Part shown: positions 35,440-43,694 of the stretch, one piece after another
Layout: each line of letters begins with the position of its first letter
Numbering within the stretch: position 1 is the stretch's first letter
Source of the DNA: Pedococcus sp. 5OH_020
Lineage (GTDB): Bacteria > Actinomycetota > Actinomycetes > Actinomycetales > Dermatophilaceae
Length of the DNA: 64,000 nucleotides
Assembly: GCF_027812955.1 (NCBI RefSeq)
Contig: NZ_JAPYZV010000001.1
Location: forward strand, 124,001-188,000
Direction of reading: 5' to 3'
Notes under the pieces: generated by a model
Told to the model about the DNA's origin: nothing
Database searches by the model: none
What the model saw: the letters and a program-made list of their open reading frames with translations, nothing else
Position numbers and translations under genes: made by a program

Positions 35440-36633
35440 ATGACAAGGAACAAGGGCACCAGCGCCCGGTGGGAACAGGCTGACCGACCTCTCATCATCG
35501 CCAGCGTGGCGCGCGAACGGGGCATCACCGGCGTGCACACGCACGTGCGACAGCTACGGGGCTACCTCGCGCGGGCCGGAGTCGCCGCGGACCTGGTGAC
35601 CCCACACAGCTGGGCTGTCCGGGGACGACCGTGGCGAGGCTTGGTCCTCACGCCGCTGTTCGGCCTCCGGGTGGCTCTCGAGCGGCTGTGTGGCCCGGCG
35701 AACGTGTGGTGGTACCGGTCCTCGCACGAGTACTTCCTACGCCTGGCGCTCCGTCGCAGGCTCCTCCAGGAGGGGCCCTGCACCGTCTACGCGCAGTGCC
35801 CGGTGTCGGCCAAGGCAGCTCTGGCCGCCCGCCGCGGCCCGTACCAGCGTGTCGTGCTGGCCGTCCACTTCCGCATCTCCCAGGCCGACGAGTGGGCCGA
35901 CAAGGGCCAGATCGCTCGCCAGAGTGCCGTCTACCGCTGGATCCGGGAGACCGAGCGTCGGGTCGTCCCCCGGGTGGACGGGCTCGTGTTCGTGTCCTCG
36001 TGGGCCCGGTCCGCCGTGCGCCAGTGGCTGCCCGAGGTGGACCGGGTCCCCGGAACGGTCATCGAGAACTTCGTGGAGCGAACCGCGGTGCCGCAGGTGG
36101 TGGGCAGGGCCGGCGACCTGGTCACGGTGGGGAACCTCGAGGCCGTGAAGAACCACCGCTACCTGCTGCGGGTCCTGGCGCGGGCGAAGGGGAAGGGCTA
36201 CGTCTACCGTCTGGACGTCTTCGGTGAAGGGACCGAGCGGGCTCGGCTCCTTGCGCTCGCCTCCGAGCTGGGGGTCTCCGACCAGGTACGCCTGCAGGGG
36301 TTCTGCGCCGATGTCCAGGAGCGGCTCGCGGGATACACGGCGTACGTGCACGCGTCCTACTCCGAGTCGTCCTCGCTGGCGATCATGGAGGCGATGTCGG
36401 CCGGGCTCCCGGTGGTGTCGAGTACCGCGGGCGCGCTCGGCGAGCTCTTCGAGGACCCCGACCAGGGACGCTTCTGGCCCATCGACGACGAGGAGGAGGC
36501 GGCGCGGATCCTCATCGACCTGATGGAGTCGCCTGCCGAGCTGCGCCGGGCCGGCCAGGCGGCAAGGCGGAGGTTCCTGCAGTGCTACGACGCCGAGGTC
36601 GTCGCCCCGCGCCTGCTGTCCTTTCTGCGCTGA
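35440..36633 (+). CDS. Family 4 glycosyltransferase
   Basis: A 397-residue GT-B enzyme, last of the EPS transferases in the window. ATG 35440 is preceded by AGGGGGAGC within the microrepeat. Motifs: GITGVHTHVRQL near the N-terminus, FVSSWARSAVR before the inter-domain linker, VGNLEAVKNHRYLLR at the start of the donor domain, and SESSSLAIMEAMSAGLPVVSS carrying the E-x7-E-like pair. The 156-base gap from the epimerase gene holds only a doubtful 67-codon frame. Its 3' end overlaps the convergent PAP2 gene by 49 bases. Confidence 0.87.
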   Translation: MTRNKGTSARWEQADRPLIIASVARERGITGVHTHVRQLRGYLARAGVAADLVTPHSWAVRGRPWRGLVLTPLFGLRVALERLCGPANVWWYRSSHEYFLRLALRRRLLQEGPCTVYAQCPVSAKAALAARRGPYQRVVLAVHFRISQADEWADKGQIARQSAVYRWIRETERRVVPRVDGLVFVSSWARSAVRQWLPEVDRVPGTVIENFVERTAVPQVVGRAGDLVTVGNLEAVKNHRYLLRVLARAKGKGYVYRLDVFGEGTERARLLALASELGVSDQVRLQGFCADVQERLAGYTAYVHASYSESSSLAIMEAMSAGLPVVSSTAGALGELFEDPDQGRFWPIDDEEEAARILIDLMESPAELRRAGQAARRRFLQCYDAEVVAPRLLSFLR

Positions 36634-37262
36634 GGTGGCGGGACGCCGCCGGCGGGCCGGCGCCGACAGGCCCACCGGCGCACCGGCACCCGGCTCGCAG
36701 CACTCACCACGGCCACCGCGAGCAGCGTTCCGCCCAGCACGTCGCTCGGCCAGTGGGCGGCCGAGACGAGCAGGGCGGCCGTCATGAGGCCGGCTGCCGC
36801 CACCACGGGCGTCCACAGCCACCACGGCACCCGAGGTGCCGTCAGCAGCAGGGACCCCGCGAGAGCGACGAGGAGCGCGACCACGTGCCCCGACGGGTAG
36901 CTGCCCCCGGTCGGCGTCACGTACCCGTGCGGGTCCGGTCTCTGGAACGCGAACTTCGCGAGCAGCGTCAGCGCCATCGAGGCTCCGCCCAGGCCGGCCG
37001 CGAAGATCGCGGGCCACCAGGACCGGCGCCAGGCCGAGGTGGCCAGCGACGTCATCGCCAGCACGGCGTACATCCGGTCGGGAGCGAGCCGCGACATCCA
37101 CGGGCTGAGGCGGACCTGCCAGGGGCCCCAGGCGTCGCCCGGGCGCAGCGCGCCCAGTGTCTGGCCGTCCCACGACCGCATGGCGCCCGTCACGACGAGG
37201 GCGCCGAGGACCAGGAAGGCCGCGGCGCACCAGAGGGCGAGCGAGGTCGTCCATCCCGCCAT
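36585..37262 (-). CDS. PAP2 superfamily membrane phosphatase
   Basis: A 225-residue membrane protein with about six helices and the three PAP2 signature blocks: K-x6-RP as KFAFQRPDP, PSGH as SYPSGHVVAL, and S-R/A-x5-H-x3-D as SAAHWPSDVLGG. Start ATG 37262 was chosen over one 96 bases upstream because GGAGG lies just before it and a helix follows at once. Homologues dephosphorylate undecaprenyl pyrophosphate or phosphatidate. Next to an EPS locus, recycling of the polyprenyl carrier released by Wzy is a reasonable guess. It is convergent with the last glycosyltransferase and overlaps it by 49 bases. Confidence 0.83.
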   Translation of the reverse strand: MAGWTTSLALWCAAAFLVLGALVVTGAMRSWDGQTLGALRPGDAWGPWQVRLSPWMSRLAPDRMYAVLAMTSLATSAWRRSWWPAIFAAGLGGASMALTLLAKFAFQRPDPHGYVTPTGGSYPSGHVVALLVALAGSLLLTAPRVPWWLWTPVVAAAGLMTAALLVSAAHWPSDVLGGTLLAVAVVSAASRVPVRRWACRRRPAGGVPPPQRRKDSRRGATTSAS

Positions 37263-37818
37263 GAGGTCCTCCGCCGGGGCACCTTCCGGGGACCGGGCAC
37301 CCGTCCGCCGGGTCACGGACGCATCCCTTGACGCCGTCGTTCCCCGTCTGGTCGGCATCGCGTTGCGCTCCCTCTGGAGCCTTGGTTTCGCGCTCCGACT
37401 CCTGCTCCGGCTCGTGCTCCGGCTCCTGCTCCGGCTCCTGCTCGAGGCTGGTTCGACGCTACGGGCGGTGCTTCCCCGCGTTGTCCTCCCGATGGCGTAT
37501 TTCCGTGTCGCACAAACGGATCTGCCGCGTTCGGCACTGCGCGCCTACGTTCGTCCACAGAGCCGCCACCCTCGACGCCTGACGCCCTGGACCGCAGGAG
37601 CCGTCACGTCGAGGGGCGGCCGCAAGCAGCGGGGTCGCACCGCCCGGTTGGACAGGGGGAGTGCCGGGCCCCGCACCACGACGGGGTACGCCGGGTGGCC
37701 GGCACCGCGCGTGGGGCCTGACGGTCCCGGGCGCCGCGGCGTACCCCCGGCGGTTAGGGTGGACGTACCCCATTGGCGCTTGCCGTGGGGCGTTCGTGCT
37801 GTCCTCAGGAGCCGTGTC
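37263..37818. promoter_or_regulatory. Long intergenic region upstream of mfd and PAP2
   Basis: A 556-base gap. It contains a 12-bp minisatellite at 37392-37439 and, close to mfd, TAGGGT at 37755-37760, a weak match to the TAnnnT -10 box without a good -35. Open frames run through it on both strands but have arginine/serine-rich compositions and no homology, so I leave them out. Promoters for the divergent PAP2 and mfd genes must lie here. Confidence 0.4.
37392..37439 (+). repeat. 12-bp minisatellite, four units
   Basis: Four tandem copies of GCTCCGGCTCCT (37392-37403, 37404-37415, 37416-37427, 37428-37439), the first two with one mismatch each. Non-coding as far as I can tell; it lies about 130 bases upstream of the PAP2 start and 380 upstream of mfd. 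Confidence 0.85.
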
Positions 37819-40800
37819 ATGACCCTCAGCCCGCTGCTCGACCTGCTCGCCGGTGACCCGGGGGTGGCCCGTGCCCTCGCGGTCGCCAGGACCGGCGAAC
37901 CGGTGGCGGACATCTCCGTCGCGGCCGGTGCCCGACCTGCGCTCATCGCCGCAGCCGCCCGGGACGCCGGGCGCCCTCTGCTCGCCGTGACGGCGACGAC
38001 CCGTGAGGCCGAGGACCTGGTCTCGGCCCTGCGGTGCTTCCTGGACCCCGACCGGGTGGCCGACTTCCCGGCCTGGGAGACCCTGCCGCACGAGCGGCTC
38101 AGCCCGCGCAGCGACACGGTCGGCAAGCGGCTCGCCGTCCTGCGCCGGCTGCGCCACCCCGACCCGACCGACGCGGCCTACGGTCCGCTCGACATCGTGG
38201 TGGCGCCGGTACGCGCGGTCCTCCAGCCGGTGGCACAGGGGCTCGGCGAGCTCAGGCCGGTGTCCCTGCGCGCGGGCGACGAGATGCCCCTCGAGCAGGT
38301 CGTGGAGGACCTCGCAGCCGCTGCCTATGCCCGTACCGACCTCGTCGAGCGGCGGGGAGAGTTCGCGGTGCGCGGCGGCATCCTGGACGTCTTCCCGCCC
38401 ACCGAGGACCACCCCGTACGCGTCGAGTTCTGGGGCGACACCGTCGAGGAGATCCGCTGGTTCAAGGTCGCGGACCAACGCAGCCTCGAGGTGGCCGACC
38501 ACGGACTGTGGGCGCCGCCGTGCCGTGAGGTGCTCCTCACCGAGTCGGTCCGGGAGCGGGCGCGAGCCCTGATGGGCCAGCTGCCCGGCGCGGTGGACCT
38601 GCTCGCCAAGCTCGCCGAGGGCATCGCCGTGGAGGGCATGGAGTCGCTGGCGCCGGCCCTCGTCGACGGTATGGAGAGCGTGCTGGACACCCTGCGCGAT
38701 GGGACGGCCGTGGTGGTGTGTGACCCGGAGCGCGTCCGGACCCGGGCCCACGACCTCGTGGCCACCAGCCAGGAGTTCCTGGAGGCCGGCTGGGCGAACG
38801 CTGCGGCGGGCAACACCGTGCCCATCGACCTGCAGGGGATTCTCGGCACCGCTTCGTTCTGGGCTCTGGCCGAGCTCAGGGCGCACGCGCGCGAGCTGGG
38901 GATGCCCTGGTGGGACCTCGGCCCGTTCGTGGCCGACGAGGAGCTGGCCGAGGACGGGGCCGCTGTGGTCAACACAGGCCTGGAGGAGTCCCCGCGCTAC
39001 CGCGGGTCGACCCCCGACGCCGTGCAGGACCTACGGCAGTGGGTCGCGGACGGATGGCGCGTCGTCGTCGTGACGGAGGGGCACGGCCTGGCGCGACGCG
39101 TGGCGGAGGTGCTGGCCGGCGAGGACGTGCCGGCACGCCTGGATGCCGACCTGGAAGACCTCGCGCCAGGCATGGTGCACCTGACCAGCGGCGCGTTGGG
39201 GTCCGGGTTCCTCTCCGCGGCAACGAGATTCGCGCTGGTGACCGAGACGGACCTCACCGGCACCCCGGGCCAGGGCGGCTCCACCAAGGACATGCGGAAG
39301 ATGCCGTCGCGGCGACGCAACCAGGTCGACCCGCTGCAGCTCAAGCCGGGTGACTTCGTCGTGCACGAGCAGCACGGTGTCGGCAGGTTCGTCGAGATGG
39401 TCCAGCGGACGGTCGGGGGTGCGACCCGGGAGTACCTCGTCATCGAGTACGCGCCCTCCAAGAGGGGCCAGCCGGGCGACCGGCTCTTCGTCCCCACCGA
39501 CCAGCTCGACCAGGTGACGCGCTACGTGGGAGGCGAGCAGCCGACCCTCAACCGGATGGGCGGCAGCGACTGGCAGAAGACCAAGGGGCGGGCCCGCAAG
39601 TACGTCAAGCAGATCGCCGCCGAGCTGATCCAGCTCTACAGCGCCCGGATGGCCACCAGCGGCCACGCCTTCGCGCCGGACACGCCGTGGCAGCGCGAGC
39701 TCGAGGACGCCTTCGTCTACGTCGAGACCCCCGACCAGCTGAGCTCCATCGACGAGGTCAAGGCCGACATGGAGCGCAGCGTCCCGATGGACAGGCTGAT
39801 CTGCGGTGACGTCGGCTACGGCAAGACCGAGATCGCGGTCCGGGCGGCGTTCAAGGCGATCCAGGACGGCAAGCAGGTCGCGGTGCTCGTGCCGACGACC
39901 CTGCTCGTCCAGCAGCACTTCCAGACGTTCTCCGAACGGTATGCGCAGTTCCCGGTCACCGTGCGGGCCCTGTCCCGGTTCCAGAGCGACAAGGAGGCCC
40001 GGGAGACGGTCGAGGGGCTGGCGAACGGCTCCGTCGACCTCGTCATCGGCACGCACCGGCTGCTCTCCGGCGACATCCGGTACAAGGATCTCGGCCTCGT
40101 GGTGATCGACGAGGAGCAGCGGTTCGGAGTGGAGCACAAGGAGCAGCTGAAGACGCTGCGGACCGCGGTCGACGTGCTGGCGATGTCCGCGACGCCCATC
40201 CCGCGAACCCTCGAGATGGCCGTCACCGGCATCCGCGAGATGTCCACCCTGGCCACGCCGCCCGAGGAGCGGCACCCGGTGCTGACGTACGTCGGTGCCT
40301 ACGAGGAGAAGCAGATCGTCGCGGCCATCCGCCGTGAGCTGCTCCGCGAAGGACAGGTGTTCCTCGTCCACAACAAGGTCTCCACCATCGAGCGTGCGGC
40401 CAGCCGCATCCGCGAGCTGGTACCGGAGGCCCGGGTGGCCACGGCTCACGGCAAGATGGGCGAGCACAAGCTGGAGCAGGTCGTGGTCGACTTCTGGGAC
40501 AAGAAGTTCGACGTCCTCGTCTGCACGACCATCGTGGAGACCGGTCTGGACATCTCCAACGCCAACACCCTCATCGTGGAGCGTTCCGACGTCCTCGGCC
40601 TGAGCCAGCTCCACCAGCTGCGCGGTCGCGTCGGCCGTGGGCGTGAGCGCGCGTACTGCTACTTCCTCTACCCGCCCGAGAAGCCCATGACCGAGACGGC
40701 CCACGACCGGCTCCAGACCATGGCCAGCCATACCGACCTGGGGGCCGGCATCCAGATCGCCATGAAGGACCTGGAGATCCGCGGCGCCGGGAACCTGCTC

Positions 40801-41412
40801 GGCGGCGAGCAGTCCGGCCACATTGCCGGGGTCGGGTTCGACCTGTACGTGCGGCTGGTCGGCGAGGCGGTGGCCGACTTCCGCGGCGACGCCGCCGAGG
40901 CGGTCACCGAGATCAAGATCGAGCTTCCGGTCGACGCGCACCTCCCGCACGACTACGTCCCCGGGGAGCGGCTGCGGCTGGAGGCCTACAAGAAGCTCGC
41001 GAGTGTGGCCGACGAGGCCGCCCTCGCGGAGATCGAGGCGGAGCTGGTCGACCGGTACGGTGCGCTGCCGGAGCCCGTCCGCAACCTCATGGAGGTGGCC
41101 CGGCTGCGCACGGTGGCACGTCAGGCCGGGGTCGCGGACATCAGCGTGCAGGGGAGCTACGTCCGGTTCGGACCCGTCGACCTGCCGGAGTCGGCGCAGC
41201 TTCGGCTGCAGCGGCTCTACCCGAGGTCCCTGGTCAAGGACGCGGTGCATACCATTCTCGTGCCGAAGCCGACGACGGCTCGGGTAGGTGGCAGGCCACT
41301 TCGCGACACGGCAGTGTTGCAGTGGGCCAGCGACCTCATCCGCGCCGTCATGCTGGGCAGCGTCTCCGACGCGGCCAGGGTCGGCGGCGGTCAGGCGGTT
41401 GCGGCCCGATGA
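37819..41412 (+). CDS. mfd: Transcription-repair coupling factor
   Basis: A 1197-residue Mfd, of usual length. Order of domains: UvrB-like N-terminal domains (PAWETLPHERLSPRSD; GGILDVFP), the RNA-polymerase-interacting CarD-like domain at about residues 510-580 (GDFVVHEQHGVGRF), then the RecG-like superfamily 2 helicase with Walker A GDVGYGKTE (about 663-671), DEEQ box (about 764), SATPIPRTLEM, TTIVETGLDI and QLRGRVGR, and the C-terminal TRCF domain. It removes RNA polymerase stalled at lesions and recruits UvrA. ATG 37819 follows an AGGAG site. It begins the conserved core block. Confidence 0.97.
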   Translation: MTLSPLLDLLAGDPGVARALAVARTGEPVADISVAAGARPALIAAAARDAGRPLLAVTATTREAEDLVSALRCFLDPDRVADFPAWETLPHERLSPRSDTVGKRLAVLRRLRHPDPTDAAYGPLDIVVAPVRAVLQPVAQGLGELRPVSLRAGDEMPLEQVVEDLAAAAYARTDLVERRGEFAVRGGILDVFPPTEDHPVRVEFWGDTVEEIRWFKVADQRSLEVADHGLWAPPCREVLLTESVRERARALMGQLPGAVDLLAKLAEGIAVEGMESLAPALVDGMESVLDTLRDGTAVVVCDPERVRTRAHDLVATSQEFLEAGWANAAAGNTVPIDLQGILGTASFWALAELRAHARELGMPWWDLGPFVADEELAEDGAAVVNTGLEESPRYRGSTPDAVQDLRQWVADGWRVVVVTEGHGLARRVAEVLAGEDVPARLDADLEDLAPGMVHLTSGALGSGFLSAATRFALVTETDLTGTPGQGGSTKDMRKMPSRRRNQVDPLQLKPGDFVVHEQHGVGRFVEMVQRTVGGATREYLVIEYAPSKRGQPGDRLFVPTDQLDQVTRYVGGEQPTLNRMGGSDWQKTKGRARKYVKQIAAELIQLYSARMATSGHAFAPDTPWQRELEDAFVYVETPDQLSSIDEVKADMERSVPMDRLICGDVGYGKTEIAVRAAFKAIQDGKQVAVLVPTTLLVQQHFQTFSERYAQFPVTVRALSRFQSDKEARETVEGLANGSVDLVIGTHRLLSGDIRYKDLGLVVIDEEQRFGVEHKEQLKTLRTAVDVLAMSATPIPRTLEMAVTGIREMSTLATPPEERHPVLTYVGAYEEKQIVAAIRRELLREGQVFLVHNKVSTIERAASRIRELVPEARVATAHGKMGEHKLEQVVVDFWDKKFDVLVCTTIVETGLDISNANTLIVERSDVLGLSQLHQLRGRVGRGRERAYCYFLYPPEKPMTETAHDRLQTMASHTDLGAGIQIAMKDLEIRGAGNLLGGEQSGHIAGVGFDLYVRLVGEAVADFRGDAAEAVTEIKIELPVDAHLPHDYVPGERLRLEAYKKLASVADEAALAEIEAELVDRYGALPEPVRNLMEVARLRTVARQAGVADISVQGSYVRFGPVDLPESAQLRLQRLYPRSLVKDAVHTILVPKPTTARVGGRPLRDTAVLQWASDLIRAVMLGSVSDAARVGGGQAVAAR

Positions 41413-41486
41413 GGGTCGCCGGAGTGCCGAGCCGACGGTTCGGGATGCGTGTCAGGAAGTTCGGTCGTGGTGAGAGAGGCAAGCCT

Positions 41487-41996
41487 GTGAAGGCATTCAA
41501 GTCCCTGCGCGGTTCGGTCGTCGCCATCCTGGTGGGCAGCGTGCTGACGGTGTCAGGCTGCGCGACCGCCGACACGGCCGCCGTCGTCGACGGTCAGCGG
41601 ATCACCGAGCAGGAGGCGCAGGAGGCGGCGCGCCAGGTGACCAAGGTGCAGCCCGACTCGGGGCTCGACACCCCCCAGGCCGTGGCCAGCCTGGTGATGG
41701 CGCGCTTCATCAACCAGGTGGCGGTCCAGGACGGCAAAGGCCTGTCGGACTCGGCAGCCCGGGCGGCCGTCGCCTCCATCCCCGACCCGGCGCCCTCGAC
41801 GCTGCAGCTCGTGAAGGCGAGCCTCGCCTGGAACCAGATGACCAGCGAAGAGCAGAACAAGGCCGTCACCGCGGCGTCGAAGGCGAACATCACCGTGAAC
41901 CCTCGGTACGGCAGCTTCGACGCCAAGAACGTCCGCTTCAGCGCCAGCACCCCGAACTGGATCAAGCCCCAGCCGGCGCAGACCCCGGCAGGCTGA
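41487..41996 (+). CDS. Lipoprotein with SurA N-terminal-like domain
   Basis: A 169-residue predicted lipoprotein. With GTG 41487 the signal is about 24 residues (basic N-terminus KAFKSLR, hydrophobic core, lipobox LTVSGC), and a GAGAGAGG site precedes it; upstream in-frame ATGs would give an over-long signal. The mature part reads like the helical SurA/PrsA N-terminal chaperone module (VVDGQRITEQEAQEAA; NQVAVQDGKGL), but no PPIC prolyl-isomerase domain follows; it ends with NPRYGSFD as in that family. It sits between mfd and mazG, the place held by small lipoprotein or foldase genes in other actinobacteria. A chaperone role at the membrane is possible. Confidence 0.8.
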   Translation: MKAFKSLRGSVVAILVGSVLTVSGCATADTAAVVDGQRITEQEAQEAARQVTKVQPDSGLDTPQAVASLVMARFINQVAVQDGKGLSDSAARAAVASIPDPAPSTLQLVKASLAWNQMTSEEQNKAVTAASKANITVNPRYGSFDAKNVRFSASTPNWIKPQPAQTPAG

Positions 41997-42002
41997 CGCG
42001 CT

Positions 42003-43019
42003 GTGGCCGGTCGCCTGGCGCTGCTGGTCGGCACGCCGCGGATCGCGCCGGGGCTGTTCACCCGAGCCGCCTGGCACGCGCTGGACTCGGCCGCCCAGGT
42101 CCTGGCGCGGGACACCTCAGAGCCGCTGGCCCAAGCCGTGGCGGAGGCGGGGGTTCCCGTTGAGCACCTCGTCGGGCTCGAGCCTGCGGCATTGGCCCGC
42201 ACCTTGCTCGAGCGGGCGCAGGACGACCAGGTCGTATGGGTCGCGTCGGCGGACGCGGACCCCGGGCTCACCGACGCCGTGGCGTCGGAGGTGTCCCGGC
42301 TCGGCGAGCCGCCCGAGGTGGAGGTGCTGGTGGCCTCGTGGGACGTGCCGGGCTCGCGGCTGCTCGACCTCGTCGCGGTGATGGACCGGCTGCGCTCGCC
42401 GGGGGGATGCCCCTGGGACGCGGAGCAGACCCACGAGTCCTTGGTGAAGTACCTCCTTGAGGAGAGCTACGAGGCGGTCGAGGCGATCGAGTCCGGCGAC
42501 CGCGGCCACCTGCGCGAGGAGCTCGGGGACGTGCTGCTCCAGGTCGCCTTCCAGTCCAGGGTCGCCCAGGACCATCCGCAGGAGCCGTTCGACATCGACG
42601 ACGTCGCCGCCGAGATCGTCGCGAAGCTGGTCCGGCGACATCCCCACGTGTTCGCCGACGGCGAGGCCTCCACGGCTGCCGAGGTGGAGCAGGCCTGGGA
42701 GCGGATCAAGGCCGAGGAACGCGCCACGAAGCAGTCACACCATGGGGGCGAGGCGGGCCACGAGGACCTGATGCACGGCATCCCGACCGCCCTGCCCAGC
42801 CTTCTCGCGGCAGAGAAGGTCGTGGCGCGGTGGGAACGCGCGGGACGGGACCCCCGCGAGCTGACCGGGGACGGACCAGGCGAGGAGCACGAGCTCGGCA
42901 CAGCCATGCTCGACCTGGTCGTGCGGGCCCGGGCTGGCGGCCGGTCGGCCGAGCAGGTGCTCCGTTCCACGCTGCGCCGGCTCACCGAGGCCCAGGCGCA
43001 GCAGACCCGCCGGTCCTGA
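42003..43019 (+). CDS. mazG: Nucleoside triphosphate pyrophosphohydrolase, MazG family
   Basis: A 338-residue protein. The C-terminal two thirds form a MazG domain: CPWDAEQTHESL, the EExxE metal site as LLEESYEAVEAI, the EELGDVLLQV helix, and RRHPHVFAD with a following QAWERIKAEE, giving one full and one shorter MazG repeat. The first 115 residues look like a shortened tetrapyrrole-methylase-like domain, as in YabN, without a convincing SAM site. It hydrolyses non-canonical or excess NTPs to NMPs. GTG 42003 starts 6 bases after the lipoprotein stop. Confidence 0.9.
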   Translation: MAGRLALLVGTPRIAPGLFTRAAWHALDSAAQVLARDTSEPLAQAVAEAGVPVEHLVGLEPAALARTLLERAQDDQVVWVASADADPGLTDAVASEVSRLGEPPEVEVLVASWDVPGSRLLDLVAVMDRLRSPGGCPWDAEQTHESLVKYLLEESYEAVEAIESGDRGHLREELGDVLLQVAFQSRVAQDHPQEPFDIDDVAAEIVAKLVRRHPHVFADGEASTAAEVEQAWERIKAEERATKQSHHGGEAGHEDLMHGIPTALPSLLAAEKVVARWERAGRDPRELTGDGPGEEHELGTAMLDLVVRARAGGRSAEQVLRSTLRRLTEAQAQQTRRS

Positions 43020-43025
43020 CGTCCG

Positions 43026-43559
43026 TCAGAGCAGCCGCGGCAGCGGCCACCGCTGACCGGTGGAGCTGTCGATGAGAGCGCACGCGGGGGCGCGCGCCTC
43101 GAGCGGGAGGATGTCGAAGGCGGCCGCGGCGGTCGCTGCCAGCTCCTCTCGACGCACCCGGGTCGCGAGGCTGCTGTGCGGGATCCACGCGCCGGGCCGG
43201 TAGTGCTGGTGGAGCTCCGCGCCGCTGTCCTCGCAGGCGCGCACGACGGCCGCCTGGCGCGCCTGCAGTCCCTCGGTCGCGGCCGGCACCAGGGCAGCGC
43301 GTCCCCGCCGGAAGAGCGCGACGGCGTCGAACCGCAGTGACAGCGGCTCCCCGCAGGGGAGCCGGTCGAGGCTGTCCGCGACAGCCGCCACGTCGTACTC
43401 GCGCAGGACCGCATACGACAGGTGCGGCACATGCCGGCCGTGAGTATGCGTGGCGAGCGTCCTGGTCCCCAGCGCCTCGAGGCGCTCCCACAACGCGCGG
43501 ATGGCCTCGTCCGTCCGGCGGTCGAAGAGCAGGCAGACGGCAAGCGCCATGGACGTCAT
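43026..43559 (-). CDS. 2H phosphoesterase superfamily protein (2'-5' RNA ligase-like)
   Basis: A 177-residue protein with two His-x-Ser/Thr motifs, HLS in HVPHLSYAV (about residue 45) and HSS in WIPHSSLAT (about residue 128), spaced as in 2'-5' RNA ligase/LigT and CPDase-like enzymes. Start ATG 43559 follows AGGGGA; an ATG 33 bases upstream is less likely. Substrate unknown: cyclic-phosphodiester RNA ends or nucleotide cyclic phosphates are typical. It is convergent with mazG (6-base gap) and divergent from the pseudouridine kinase gene. Confidence 0.8.
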   Translation of the reverse strand: MTSMALAVCLLFDRRTDEAIRALWERLEALGTRTLATHTHGRHVPHLSYAVLREYDVAAVADSLDRLPCGEPLSLRFDAVALFRRGRAALVPAATEGLQARQAAVVRACEDSGAELHQHYRPGAWIPHSSLATRVRREELAATAAAAFDILPLEARAPACALIDSSTGQRWPLPRLL

Positions 43560-43681
43560 TGTGTCCCCTGCCCGCCACGGACGCCCGGCCATGCCCGCGA
43601 GAGCCGCGGCGCCTGCTCACCGCTCGCCGCGCACCGCCTGGGTGCCAGGGTTGCGCGGTACTTAGAGCACCAAAGATGCCT

Positions 43682-43687
43682 TATAGT
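43682..43687 (+). promoter_or_regulatory. -10 box of a probable leaderless promoter (psuK-like)
   Basis: TATAGT ends 7 bases before ATG 43695, so transcription should start at or next to the start codon. The upstream -35 is weak (TACTTA at 17-base spacing). GGTGC (43641) and GCACC (43667) flank the -35 region as a short inverted repeat that could be an operator. Confidence 0.55.
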
Positions 43688-43694
43688 GGCAAGT

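Noticed and set aside
35280-35483. 67-codon frame between the epimerase and the last EPS glycosyltransferase
   Set aside because: It overlaps the next gene by 44 bases, encodes the microrepeat as MQG-MQG-MQG, and lacks homology.
1-37262. EPS locus considered as a mobile island
   Set aside because: No integrase, transposase, attachment-site repeat or base-composition break was seen at its right edge; the left edge is outside the window.
39031-41250. Minus-strand open frame of 739 codons opposite mfd
   Set aside because: Fully inside the conserved helicase part of mfd; low-complexity translation with no recognisable domain.
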